64,000 nucleotides of DNA from Jatrophihabitans cynanchi (GCF_027247405.1 NZ_CP097463.1:3162001-3226000); one strand, 5' to 3'. Counted from the stretch's first letter, positions 13,270-21,624 are shown. Made by a program: numbers and translations. The notes: generated by a model not told the origin, from the letters alone.

Positions 13270-14601
13270 ATGACAGGGCAACCCGTACGGATCCTGATCG
13301 TCGGCGGCGGCTACGTCGGCATGTACACCGCGCTCGGCCTGCAGAAGAAGCTCTCCCGCGGGGCGGCCGAGATCACCCTCGTCGAGCCGCAGTCCAACAT
13401 GACCTACCAGCCGTTCCTGCCCGAGGCCGCGGCGGGCAGCGTCGAACCGCGGCACGTCGTCGTCCCGTTGCGCAAGGTGTTGCGGCACTGCACGGTGCTC
13501 AGCGGCGCGGTGACGAGGGTCGAGCACGCCGCCAAGCGGGTGACCGTCCAGCCGGTGCAGGGCGAGGCGTACCGACGCGACTACGACCTGCTCGTCATGT
13601 GCCCGGGCTCGATCTCGCGGCTGCTGCCCATCCCGGGGCTGGCCGAGAACGGCATCGGCTTCAAGACCATCGGCGAGGCGATCTACCTGCGCAACCACGT
13701 CCTGTCCCAGCTCGACCTCGCCGCCTCCACCGACGACCCCGAGCAGCGGCGCCGCGCGCTCACCTTCGTGTTCGTCGGCGGTGGTTACGCCGGCGTGGAG
13801 GCGATGGCCGAACTGGAGGACATGGCGCGGTACGCCACCCGCTACATCGACAACGTCGAGCCGTCCGACATGCGCTGGGTGCTGGTCGAGGCGGCCAGCC
13901 GGATCATGCCCGAGGTGTCCGTGCGGCTGTCGGCGTACACGGTCGACCGGCTCACCGAGCGCGCCATCGACGTCCGGCTCAACACCCGGCTGGAGTCGGC
14001 CGAAGGCGGCCGGATCGTGCTGTCCGACGGCGAGCAGTTCGACGCGGATACCCTGGTGTGGACGGCCGGGGTCAAGGCGAACCCGATATTGCAGCAGACC
14101 GATCTGCCGCTGGACGACAAGGGCCGGCTGCCCTGCGCGGCGAACCTGACCGTCAAGGGCGTCACCGGGGTGTTCGCCGCGGGCGACTGCGCCGCCGTCC
14201 CGGACCTGACCAAGGACGACCCCAACGCGCTGTGCGGGCCGAGCGCGCAACACGCGGTGCGGCAGGCGAAGACGCTCGCCGGCAACGTTGCGGCGGCCGT
14301 GCACGGCGGGACGTTGCGCGACTACCGGCACGCCTACGCCGGCTCGGTCGCCTCGCTCGGGCTGTATCGCGGCGTCGCGGAGGTCTACGGCATCAAGCTG
14401 CGCGGCTTCCCGGCGTGGTGGATGCACCGCACCTACCACGTGTCGCGGATGCCGACGTTCAACCGCAAGGTGCGGATCATCGCCGACTGGACCGGCGCGC
14501 TGCTGTTCCGCCGCGAGGTCGTCTCGCTCGGGCAGTTGCAGCGGCCGCGGACCGAGTTCGAGCAGGCGGCCGGCAAGCGCGAGTTGCCCGAGGTCTCCTG
14601 A
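13270..14601 (+). CDS. ndh: Type II NADH dehydrogenase
   Basis: Single-subunit, non-proton-pumping NADH:quinone oxidoreductase (443 aa) that feeds electrons to the menaquinone pool from the inner face of the membrane. FAD-binding GGGYVGMYTALGLQKK, quinone-site-type segment TYQPFLPEAAAGSVEPRHV, NADH-binding FVGGGYAGVEAMAELEDM, and the second FAD motif GVFAAGDCAAVPD are all present. The C-terminus (IKLRGFPAWWMHRTYHVSR) is the amphipathic membrane-binding part. ATG at 13270 lies 10 bases after the udgB stop. The stop codon is the first triplet of a family C repeat. Confidence 0.93.
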   Translation: MTGQPVRILIVGGGYVGMYTALGLQKKLSRGAAEITLVEPQSNMTYQPFLPEAAAGSVEPRHVVVPLRKVLRHCTVLSGAVTRVEHAAKRVTVQPVQGEAYRRDYDLLVMCPGSISRLLPIPGLAENGIGFKTIGEAIYLRNHVLSQLDLAASTDDPEQRRRALTFVFVGGGYAGVEAMAELEDMARYATRYIDNVEPSDMRWVLVEAASRIMPEVSVRLSAYTVDRLTERAIDVRLNTRLESAEGGRIVLSDGEQFDADTLVWTAGVKANPILQQTDLPLDDKGRLPCAANLTVKGVTGVFAAGDCAAVPDLTKDDPNALCGPSAQHAVRQAKTLAGNVAAAVHGGTLRDYRHAYAGSVASLGLYRGVAEVYGIKLRGFPAWWMHRTYHVSRMPTFNRKVRIIADWTGALLFRREVVSLGQLQRPRTEFEQAAGKRELPEVS

Positions 14602-14657
14602 CCCGAGCGCGCAACGTTCCGCGGCGTCGGGCCGCGATACGTTGCACAATCGGGTCG
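14599..14657. repeat. Family C palindromic element (copy 1)
   Basis: Starts at the ndh stop as TGACCCGAGCGCGCAACG and ends with CGTTGCACAATCGGGTC, enclosing a CCGCGG/CCGCG inner stem. It fills most of the gap between ndh and the tRNA. Likely acts as a terminator or is a REP-like repeat. Confidence 0.8.
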
Positions 14658-14662
14658 GCGGC

Positions 14663-14735
14663 GCCCCCGTAGCCCAATGGCAGAGGCAGACCCCTTAAAA
14701 GGGTCCCAGTGTCGGTTCGAGTCCGACCGGGGGTA
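14663..14735 (+). tRNA. tRNA with anticodon UAA, class I body
   Basis: Acceptor stem 14663-14669 pairs with 14728-14734 (G1:U72 wobble), discriminator A73 at 14735, no encoded CCA. The D arm begins GCCC at 14672. The anticodon stem GACCC/GGGTC (14689-14693 and 14701-14705) is perfect and holds loop CTTAAAA, giving anticodon TAA (14696-14698), which reads UUA leucine codons. T arm GTCGG-TTCGAGT-CCGAC (14711-14727). The variable region is only 5 bases, although bacterial tRNA-Leu normally has a long variable arm. It could be a true rare-leucine tRNA of unusual shape, a tRNA of other charging identity, or a non-functional relic. Confidence 0.8.
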
Positions 14736-14807
14736 CTCGCGGGACCGAACGACACGCCGACGGAACATGTGGTGCCGCCTGTTGTCAGAGCGTCCACATA
14801 TAGTGCT

Positions 14808-14987
14808 CAACGCAGCTGGTTCGCGCGTCCCGGCCAGGGGCGTGCGAGGCAACAGGGAACCCGGTGCGATACCGGGACTGCCCCGCAGCGGTGAGTGGGA
14901 ACGACAACCGTCCGCTTCGTGAAGACGAAGCGACAGCACTGGGATCCGGCCAGCCAGATCGGGCCCCGGGAAGCGACGGTCAGTAGG
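14808..14987 (+). promoter_or_regulatory. Cobalamin (B12) riboswitch
   Basis: The conserved core is clear: GGAACCCGGTGCGATACCGG near 14858, ACTGCCCCGCAGCGGTGAG near 14879, GGGAACGACAACCGTCC near 14896, CACTGGGATCCGG near 14937, and the B12 box GGGAAGCGACGGTCAGTAGG near 14969. It lies about 200 bases upstream of nrdA. A hairpin GCGCCCCGACCGGGGTGC near 15043-15060 may serve in the expression platform. In Streptomyces the same arrangement lets B12 repress the B12-independent reductase. Confidence 0.93.
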
Positions 14988-15186
14988 TGATCGGGTGCGT
15001 GCACCTGATCGTGCCCGCGAGTCCGAAGACCTGCCAGCGCGCTGCGCCCCGACCGGGGTGCAGTGGTCCGAGGCTCCGTGGGAGAGCCGACGGCACGTGC
15101 GGCGGGAGCACCTACTCTCCGGCCCGGCGACCGCCCCCTCCCCGCAGCCTCGGACCTTCGGACCGAGCTCGCGAGGAGAGAGCCAG

Positions 15187-17526
15187 ATGACGGTCACCGA
15201 CACCCCACCCCCGACCCGGCGCACGACGATGCAGGTGCGCAAGCGCAACGGCGACACCGAGGACGTCGACGTCAACAAGATCGTCCGCGCGGTCGAGCGC
15301 TGGGCGGGCGAGTTGGACGAGGTCGACCCGCTGCGCGTGGCCACCAAGACGATCAGCGGCCTGTACGACGGCGCCACCACGTCCGAGCTGGACCGGCTCT
15401 CGATCCGGACGGCGGCGGAGATGATCGGCGAGGAGCCGCAGTACTCCCGGCTCGCCGCCCGCTTGCTGGCCGGTTACCTCGACAAGGAGGTACGCGGTCA
15501 GGGCATCGCGTCGTTCAGCCAGGCGATCGCGCTCGGGCACGCCGAGGGCCTGATCGGCGACGAGACCGCCGGCTTCGTCAAGGACAACGCGCGCAAGCTC
15601 GACTTCGCCGTCGACCACCGCGCCGATCTGCGCTTCGAGTACTTCGGGCTGCGGACCGTGTACGACCGCTACCTGCTGCGGCACCCGAGCAGCCGGCTGG
15701 TGATCGAGACGCCGCAGTACTTCCTGCTGCGCGTCTCTTGCGGCCTGTCACACACGCCGGCCGAGGCGATCGACTTCTACCGGCTGATGTCCTCGCTCGC
15801 ATACCTGCCGTCCAGCCCGACGCTGTTCAACTCCGGAACGCGGCACACCCAGATGTCCTCGTGCTACCTGCTCGACTCCCCGCGCGACGAGCTGGACTCC
15901 ATCTACGAGCGCTACCAGCAGGTCGCCCGGCTGTCCAAGTTCGCCGGCGGGATCGGCATCTCGTGGTCCCGGGTGCGGTCGCGCGGCGCGCTGATCCGCG
16001 GCACCAACGGCGAGTCCAACGGCATCGTGCCCTGGCTGCGCACGCTGGACTCGTCGGTCGCCGCCGTCAACCAGGGCGGCCGGCGCAAGGGCGCGGCGTG
16101 CGTCTACCTCGAGCCGTGGCACCCGGACGTCGAGGAGTTCCTCGCGCTGCGCGACAACACCGGCGAGGACGCCCGCCGCACGCACAACCTGAACCTGGCC
16201 AACTGGATCCCGGACGAGTTCATGCGCCGCGTCGAGGCCGACGAGGCCTGGTCGCTGATGGACCCGGACGCCGTGCCCGAGCTGCCCGACCTGTGGGGCG
16301 AGGCGTTCGACGCGGCGTACCGCGCCGCCGAGGCGGACGGCCGGTACGTGCGGCAGGTGCCGGCACGCGAGCTGTTCGGCCGGATGATGCGCACGCTGGC
16401 GCAGACCGGCAACGGGTGGATGTGCTTCAAGGACGCCGCCAACGCACGCTGCAACCAGAGTGCCGACCCGGCGAACGTCGTGCACCTGTCCAACCTGTGC
16501 ACCGAGATCATCGAGGTCAGTTCGGACGCCGAGACCGCGGTGTGCAACCTCGGCTCGGTCAACCTGGCGCAGCATCTGACCGGCGACGCGGTCGACTGGG
16601 ACAAGCTGCGCGCGACCGTGCGCACCGCCGTCCCGTTCCTGGACCGGGTGATCGACACCAACTACTACCCGAGTGCCGAGGCGGCGGCGTCCAACCCGCG
16701 CTGGCGGCCGGTCGGGCTCGGCGTGATGGGACTGCAGGACGTCTTCTTCGCGCTGCGCCTGCCGTTCGACTCCGCGGCCGCGCGCGAGCTGTCCACCCGG
16801 ATCGCCGAGGAGATCTACCTGACGGCGCTGGAGACGTCAGCCGGGCTGGCCGAGCAGTTCGGCCCGCACCCCGCGTTCGCCGCGACGCGTGCCGCCGACG
16901 GGCAGCTGCAACCGGACCTGTGGGGCGTGCCGCCGACCCAGACGCAGCGATGGGCCGAACTGCGCGCGCGGGTCGCGCGGACCGGGCTGCGCAATTCGCT
17001 GCTGATCGCGATCGCCCCCACCGCGACGATCGCGTCGATCGCCGGCTGCTACGAGTGCATCGAGCCGCAGGTGTCCAACCTGTTCAAACGCGAGACGCTG
17101 TCCGGGGAGTTCCTGCAGCTCAACGGCGCGCTCGTGCGCGAGCTCAAGCGGCTGGGGCTGTGGACCGTGCAGACGCGTGATGCGATCAAGCGCGCGGACG
17201 GCTCGGTGCAGGGCATCGCCGAGCTCCCCGCCGAGACGCGCGAGCTGTTCCGCACCGCGTGGGAGTTGCCGCAACGCGCCCTGATCGACCTGGCCGCCGC
17301 GCGGGCGCCGTACGTCGACCAGAGCCAGTCGCTGAACCTGTTCATGGCCGCGCCGTCGATCGGCAAGCTCAGCTCGATGTACCTGTATGCGTGGCAGGCC
17401 GGGCTGAAGTCGACCTACTACCTGCGCTCGCGCCCGGCCACCCGCATCGCGCAGGCGACCGTGACCGACCAGGCGGCGATCGCCTGCAGCCTGGAGAACC
17501 CCGAGAGCTGCGAGGCGTGCCAGTGA
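15187..17526 (+). CDS. nrdA: Class I ribonucleotide reductase, alpha subunit
   Basis: Catalytic subunit (779 aa) reducing ribonucleoside diphosphates to deoxy forms. The N-terminal ATP-cone (about residues 15-105, MQVRKRNGDTEDVDVNKIV) provides dATP feedback. The barrel has substrate cysteine SSCYLLDSP, the radical-site block NLCTEIIEVS (Asn, Cys, Glu), and APTATIASI. The C-terminal tail ESCEACQ carries the redox pair. It is not class II NrdJ: a beta subunit gene overlaps its stop. ATG at 15187 is preceded by GGAGAG. Upstream residues in the same frame fall in the riboswitch leader and are not coding. Confidence 0.96.
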   Translation: MTVTDTPPPTRRTTMQVRKRNGDTEDVDVNKIVRAVERWAGELDEVDPLRVATKTISGLYDGATTSELDRLSIRTAAEMIGEEPQYSRLAARLLAGYLDKEVRGQGIASFSQAIALGHAEGLIGDETAGFVKDNARKLDFAVDHRADLRFEYFGLRTVYDRYLLRHPSSRLVIETPQYFLLRVSCGLSHTPAEAIDFYRLMSSLAYLPSSPTLFNSGTRHTQMSSCYLLDSPRDELDSIYERYQQVARLSKFAGGIGISWSRVRSRGALIRGTNGESNGIVPWLRTLDSSVAAVNQGGRRKGAACVYLEPWHPDVEEFLALRDNTGEDARRTHNLNLANWIPDEFMRRVEADEAWSLMDPDAVPELPDLWGEAFDAAYRAAEADGRYVRQVPARELFGRMMRTLAQTGNGWMCFKDAANARCNQSADPANVVHLSNLCTEIIEVSSDAETAVCNLGSVNLAQHLTGDAVDWDKLRATVRTAVPFLDRVIDTNYYPSAEAAASNPRWRPVGLGVMGLQDVFFALRLPFDSAAARELSTRIAEEIYLTALETSAGLAEQFGPHPAFAATRAADGQLQPDLWGVPPTQTQRWAELRARVARTGLRNSLLIAIAPTATIASIAGCYECIEPQVSNLFKRETLSGEFLQLNGALVRELKRLGLWTVQTRDAIKRADGSVQGIAELPAETRELFRTAWELPQRALIDLAAARAPYVDQSQSLNLFMAAPSIGKLSSMYLYAWQAGLKSTYYLRSRPATRIAQATVTDQAAIACSLENPESCEACQ

Positions 17527-18527
17527 CCGGCATGCTGCTGGATCCCGGGATGAACCTGACCCTGCGGCCGATGCGCTACCCGCACTTCTACGACCGGTAC
17601 CGCGACGCGATCAAGAATCACTGGACGGTCGAGGAGGTCGACCTGCACAGCGACCTGAAGGACCTGACCCGGCTCACGCCCGCCGAGCAACACCTGGTCG
17701 GCCGGCTGGTCGCATTCTTCGCCACCGGCGACACCATCGTCGCGAACAACCTGGTGCTCAACCTGTACCAGCACCTCAATGCGCCCGAGGCCCGGCTGTA
17801 CCTGAGCCGCCAGCTGTTCGAGGAGGCGGTGCACGTCCAGTTCTACCTGACCCTGCTGGACACGTACGTCCCCGACGAGCGGGAGCGGTTCGAGGCGTTC
17901 GCCGCGGTCGAGAACATCCCGTCGATCAAGGTGAAAGCGGAGTTCTGCTTCACCTGGATCGACACGGTGTTCGAACTCGATGCGCTGCGCACGCGGGACG
18001 AACGCCGCGCCTTCCTGCTCAACCTGATCTGCTTCGCGGCCTGCATCGAAGGGCTGTTCTTCTACGGCGCGTTCGCCTACGTGTACTTCCTGCGCTCGCG
18101 CGGGCTGTTGCACGGGCTGGCGTCCGGGACGAACTGGGTCTTCCGCGACGAGTCCATGCACATGGCGTTCGCCTTCGACGTGGTCGACACGGTGCGCGCC
18201 GAGGAACCCGACCTGTTCGACGCGGAGCTGGCCGGGCAGGTGCGCGAGATGATCGTCGCCGCGGTCGAGGCCGAGGCGCAGTTCGCCGAGGACCTGCTCG
18301 GCGGCGGGGTGGCCGGGCTGTCGAGCGCGGACATGCGCAGCTACCTCGAGCACGTGGCAGACAGGCGGATGCGCCGGCTCGGGCTCGAGCCGATCTACGG
18401 CACCGCGAACCCGCTCGCGTTCCTGGACCTGCAGGACGTCCAGGAGCTGTCGAACTTCTTCGAGCGCAAGGTGTCGGCCTACCAGGTCGGTGTGGGCGGA
18501 TCGGTGGCGTTTGATGACGATTTCTAG
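17523..18527 (+). CDS. nrdB: Class I ribonucleotide reductase, beta subunit
   Basis: Di-metal radical subunit (334 aa) partner of NrdA. Ferritin-like helices carry the carboxylate and His ligands: Asp in FFATGDTIVANN, ExxH in EEAVHVQFY, Glu in IEGLFFYG, and ExxH in RDESMHMAF. A Tyr four residues after the first ligand His (HVQFY) matches the stable radical tyrosine of class Ia enzymes. GTG at 17523 overlaps the nrdA stop (GTGA), so translation is coupled; ATG at 17532 is an alternative. It shares the upstream B12 riboswitch with nrdA. Confidence 0.95.
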   Translation: MTGMLLDPGMNLTLRPMRYPHFYDRYRDAIKNHWTVEEVDLHSDLKDLTRLTPAEQHLVGRLVAFFATGDTIVANNLVLNLYQHLNAPEARLYLSRQLFEEAVHVQFYLTLLDTYVPDERERFEAFAAVENIPSIKVKAEFCFTWIDTVFELDALRTRDERRAFLLNLICFAACIEGLFFYGAFAYVYFLRSRGLLHGLASGTNWVFRDESMHMAFAFDVVDTVRAEEPDLFDAELAGQVREMIVAAVEAEAQFAEDLLGGGVAGLSSADMRSYLEHVADRRMRRLGLEPIYGTANPLAFLDLQDVQELSNFFERKVSAYQVGVGGSVAFDDDF

Positions 18528-18588
18528 GCCCGGCGCGAAGGGTTGCAGATCACATGGCGGCATCCCGGTGCCAGCTGTCCGGCGCGTC

Positions 18589-18628
18589 GTCCTGATACTC
18601 AGATTGGAGTGAGAACAGTTATCAGGAC
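18589..18628 (+). promoter_or_regulatory. Inverted repeat before the redox-stress operon
   Basis: Perfect 9-base arms GTCCTGATA (18589-18597) and TATCAGGAC (18620-18628) flank 22 bases, ending 11 bases before the ATG at 18640. It may be an operator for the Fur/PerR-type regulator encoded two genes down, or an mRNA hairpin. Confidence 0.4.
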
Positions 18629-18639
18629 GGGGAGTGCCG

Positions 18640-18885
18640 ATGACCGACGTTGCGTTGCCGTTGCCCGAGCCCACCGAGCTGGACGAGGCGCGGCACCGGG
18701 AACTGCAGATCCTCGCCGACGACGCCGTGCTGAAGGGGCATCCCTACGGCGATGAGCGCTGCCGGAACTGCCTGTTCTACCTGGACGTCGACGACTCGAT
18801 CTCCTACTGCTGGCACCCGAAGCTGCGCGTCCTGGTCGGCGCCGACTGGTGGTGCCAGTGGTGGGAGGAGATCCCCGAGAGCTGA
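18640..18885 (+). CDS. HiPIP-like four-cysteine protein
   Basis: Small soluble protein (81 aa) with pattern CRNCLFYL, YCWHPKLRVLVG and WWCQWWEEI. The CxxC, later C, then GxxWWCxxW arrangement resembles high-potential iron-sulfur proteins (CxxCxF, CxxFPGK, GWCxxW). A [4Fe-4S] electron carrier is therefore a good guess but not proven; a zinc protein is possible. ATG at 18640 follows GGGGAG; GTG at 18634 is in frame and possible. The next gene, a Fur-family regulator, starts 4 bases after the stop, so they form one operon with rubrerythrin. Confidence 0.7.
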   Translation: MTDVALPLPEPTELDEARHRELQILADDAVLKGHPYGDERCRNCLFYLDVDDSISYCWHPKLRVLVGADWWCQWWEEIPES

Positions 18886-18889
18886 GGCG

Positions 18890-19308
18890 ATGCGCGCAAT
18901 GGCCGACGACCTGCGGCTGACACCGCAGCGGCAGGCGGTACTCGACACGCTCGCCGCCTCCGACGATCACCCCACCGCGGCCCAGGTGCTCGAGCGGGTA
19001 CGCGCGCACCTACCGGGCATCGGGCCCGCGACCGTGTACCGCGCGCTCGCCCTGCTCGTCGAAGCCGGCCGGGCGGGCGAGCTGCGGGCCGGCGAGGGAC
19101 AGGCCATCCGGTACGACCGCACCGCGACCCGGCACGACCACCTGGTGTGCACCGGTTGCGGGCGGGTCTGCGACGTCCAGGTCGGGCTCGATCCGGACGC
19201 GCTTCGAGAGCTGAACACGAGCACGTCGTTCACCGTCACGGGGTACGACGTCCGACTGCACGGCCGCTGCGCACGGTGCGCGGCGCAGGACACCGTCAAG
19301 GAGAGAGC

Positions 19309-19312
<4 letters not shown>
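18890..19312 (+). CDS. Fur-family (PerR-like) repressor
   Basis: Metal-dependent repressor of 140 aa. The N-terminal winged helix [13 protein letters not shown] with [11 protein letters not shown] and [12 protein letters not shown] is typical, followed by a dimerisation domain with [12 protein letters not shown] and HGRCARCA, giving two CxxC pairs for the structural zinc. Adjacent rubrerythrin and the four-Cys protein suggest peroxide sensing (PerR) over iron sensing, by context. ATG at 18890; ATG at 18899 is an alternative. Its stop overlaps the rubrerythrin start (ATGA). Confidence 0.88.
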
Positions 19313-19731
<419 letters not shown>

Positions 19732-19800
19732 GCGAGCCGCCTGGGTGCGGGCCGGCCGATCGGGCCGTCCCGCACCGATCACGACGACGTTGGAGGAACC

Positions 19801-20385
19801 GTGCCCGGTCTCAACCTGGACGAGCTGATTCTCGACCGCGAGCAATACCGAGCCGTGCGTGCCGAGGTGCGCGCGCGGATGCTGCCGCTGCGCCGTAGCC
19901 GGCGGGTGCAGGTCGGTGACGCGCTCGCGCTGGAGTTCGAGAACGAGCAGACGCTGCGCTACCAGGTGCAGGAGATGATCTACGCCGAGAACATCACGTC
20001 CGAGGCAGCGGCCGGCGAGGAGATCGAGACCTACCGGCGGCTGCTGCCTACGGCGGGCTCGGTATCGGCGACGATGTTCCTGGAGTTCGCCGACCTGGAC
20101 ACCGTCCGCACGAGCCTGGACGGCCTGAGCGGCATCCAGCACCTGATCGAGCTACGGCTCGGCTCGTCCCGGATCGCCGGTGTGGACGTGCCGCCGCCGG
20201 ACGAGGCGGACGATCGCCAGACGTACTCGGTGCACTTCGTCCGCTTCGACCTGGCGCCGGCTCAGCGCGCCGACCTGGCGAACCTGACCGTTCCGGCGCA
20301 GCTGTCGGTGGAGCATCCCGCGTATCGCGCCGCGACCGAACTGCCTGCCGAGTTGCGCACCCAGCTGGTCGCCGACCTGGCCTGA
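19801..20385 (+). CDS. DUF3501 family protein
   Basis: Protein of unknown biochemical role (194 aa) that matches DUF3501: LDREQYRAVRAEVRARMLPLRRSR near the start (shown broken: RAVRAEVRARM), LEFENEQTLRYQVQEMI, and the late part YSVHFVRFDLAP. DUF3501 genes commonly accompany rubrerythrin genes. GTG at 19801 has a strong GGAGG at 19792-19796. A GC-rich inverted repeat (about 19747-19772) sits in the 69-base gap after rubrerythrin. The stop TGA is the start of a family C element, so the operon probably ends here. Confidence 0.88.
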   Translation: MPGLNLDELILDREQYRAVRAEVRARMLPLRRSRRVQVGDALALEFENEQTLRYQVQEMIYAENITSEAAAGEEIETYRRLLPTAGSVSATMFLEFADLDTVRTSLDGLSGIQHLIELRLGSSRIAGVDVPPPDEADDRQTYSVHFVRFDLAPAQRADLANLTVPAQLSVEHPAYRAATELPAELRTQLVADLA

Positions 20386-20440
20386 CCCGATCGGGCAACG
20401 CGCTGCGGCCCGAGGCCGCAGCGCGTTGCACAATCGGGTT
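20383..20440. repeat. Family C palindromic element (copy 2)
   Basis: Begins at the DUF3501 stop (TGACCCGATCGGG) and fills the whole gap to the SDR ATG at 20442. Inner stem 20396-20410 pairs perfectly with 20414-20428 (15 bp, 3-base loop); outer CCCGAT pairs with ATCGGG. The best terminator-like copy. Confidence 0.85.
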
Positions 20441-20441
20441 C

Positions 20442-20954
20442 ATGCGCATCGCGGTGGCCGGTGGCACCGGCCGAGTCGGCCGGCTCGTCGTCGAGGCCGC
20501 CGGGTCGTCCGGCCACGAACCCGTGGTGCTGGCCCGCTCGGCCGGGGTCGACCTGACGACCGGTGCCGGACTGGATGCGGCGCTGGCTGGTGTCGCCGCG
20601 GTGATAGACGTGAGCGATCCGGCAACCACCAGCCGGCGCAAGGCGACCGCGTTCTACGAGCGTGCTGCCGAACACCTGCTGCCCGCCGAGCAACGCGCCG
20701 GCGTTCGGCATCACGTGGTGCTGTCCATCGTCGGCATCGACCGCGTAGGGCTCGGTTACTACCGCGCCAAGCAGCGGCAGGAGGCGCTCGCGATGGCCGG
20801 TCCGGTGCCGGCGAGCGTGCTTCGGGCTACCCAGTTCCACGAGTTCACGCTGCAGGTCAGCGAGCGCGGCGGCCGGTTCGGGGGTGCGCTGCTGCCGAAG
20901 GGCCCAGGCCCGCGCGGTCAGCAGACCTTCGACGAATGGTTCGCTGCGCGCTGA
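20442..20954 (+). pseudogene. Atypical SDR/NmrA-like protein with internal deletion
   Basis: NAD(P)-binding Rossmann protein of 170 aa. The start MRIAVAGGTGRVGRLVVEAA and VLSIVGIDRVGLGYYRAKQRQE are typical of atypical SDRs of about 240-260 aa. Identity runs normally to ATQFHEFTLQVSE, then jumps within a few residues to GALLPKGPGPRGQQTFDEWFAAR, which is the usual extreme C-terminus. About 70-80 residues of substrate domain therefore seem to be missing in frame. Called a probable pseudogene; it could instead be a shortened functional protein. ATG at 20442 directly follows the family C element. Confidence 0.6.
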
Positions 20955-20993
20955 GGTCGCCAGTCGCCCCGTGTCGGCGGTGAGCCGGTGCCG

Positions 20994-21179
20994 TCAGCCG
21001 CTCTTGCGGCGGAAGGTGCGCTTGGCGCCGGCGGCGCCGTGCGCCTCGTGGATCTTGGACTCGCCGTGCGTCTCGGCCGCCCGCTCGGCCTGGTGGTGGC
21101 GCTTGCGCTCCAGGGCCTCGCGGAACTTGGCCTTGGGGTCGTCGGTGTCGCCGCCGGCCTTGGCGTCGTTGTCAGGCAT
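20994..21179 (-). CDS. DUF5302 small protein
   Basis: Charged 61-residue protein of unknown function with the pattern DPKAKFREALERKRH and a basic end GAAGAKRTFRRKSG, as in actinobacterial DUF5302. The highly hydrophilic sequence may be nucleic-acid associated, which is speculation. It lies 37 bases downstream of the reductase gene on the same strand and may be cotranscribed with pirin and the reductase. Confidence 0.8.
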   Translation of the reverse strand: MPDNDAKAGGDTDDPKAKFREALERKRHHQAERAAETHGESKIHEAHGAAGAKRTFRRKSG

Positions 21180-21216
21180 GGCCCCAGCCTCGCACGCGAC
21201 GCCGCGGCCGTGCCAC

Positions 21217-21624
21217 TCAGGCCCGCTCGAGGACGACGACGGGGATCTCGCGGGCCGTCTTCTGCTGGTACTCGTCGTAGGCCGGCCACACCTCGGTCAT
21301 CTCGCGCCACAGCTGGGGCTTCTCCTCGGCGGTGGCGGTGCGGGCGCGGGCGTTGAACACCTCGCCCTTGATCTGCACCGTCACCTCGGGGTCGGCCTGC
21401 AGGTTGACGTACCAGGCCGGCGGCTCGGGCGCGCCGCCCTTGGAGGCGACGACCAGGTAGGCGCCGTCGTGCTCGCGGAAGATCAGCGGGTGGGTGTACT
21501 CGCGGCCGGACTTGCGGCCCTTGGTGCCCAGCAGCAGGATCGTCGTCCCCTTCTGCCACTCGTAGCCCTCGGCGCCGTCGGTCGCCCGGTACCGCTCGAC
21601 GTGCTCCTTGCCGAACAAGGTCAT
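21217..21624 (-). CDS. Deazaflavin (F420)-dependent nitroreductase-family protein
   Basis: Split-barrel protein of 135 aa in the Ddn/F420H2-dependent quinone reductase family. Motifs: TTILLLGTKGRKSGREYTHPL, YLVVASKGGAPEPPAWYVNL and PEVTVQIKGEVFNA. The TKGRKSG segment is the expected F420 phosphate-binding site. ATG at 21624 overlaps the stop of the pirin gene upstream (ATGA). Quinone reduction against oxidative stress is the known family role; the substrate here is unknown. Confidence 0.88.
   Translation of the reverse strand: MTLFGKEHVERYRATDGAEGYEWQKGTTILLLGTKGRKSGREYTHPLIFREHDGAYLVVASKGGAPEPPAWYVNLQADPEVTVQIKGEVFNARARTATAEEKPQLWREMTEVWPAYDEYQQKTAREIPVVVLERA

Noticed and set aside
14663-14735. 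tRNA-Lys or ordinary class II tRNA-Leu
   Set aside because: The only perfect 5-bp anticodon stem gives loop CTTAAAA, so the anticodon is TAA, not TTT or CTT; there is no long variable arm.
14791-14806. NrdR box upstream of the B12 riboswitch
   Set aside because: CACATATAGTG resembles half of an NrdR box, but no second box at the usual spacing is visible, so it is not listed as a feature.
14995-15186. N-terminal extension of nrdA starting in the riboswitch leader
   Set aside because: The conserved protein begins at 15187 with its own ribosome-binding site; upstream codons lie between the riboswitch and nrdA and have no family match.
15187-17526. Class II (B12-dependent) NrdJ
   Set aside because: The B12 riboswitch suggested it, but an overlapping beta-subunit gene and the SCEACQ tail show class I.
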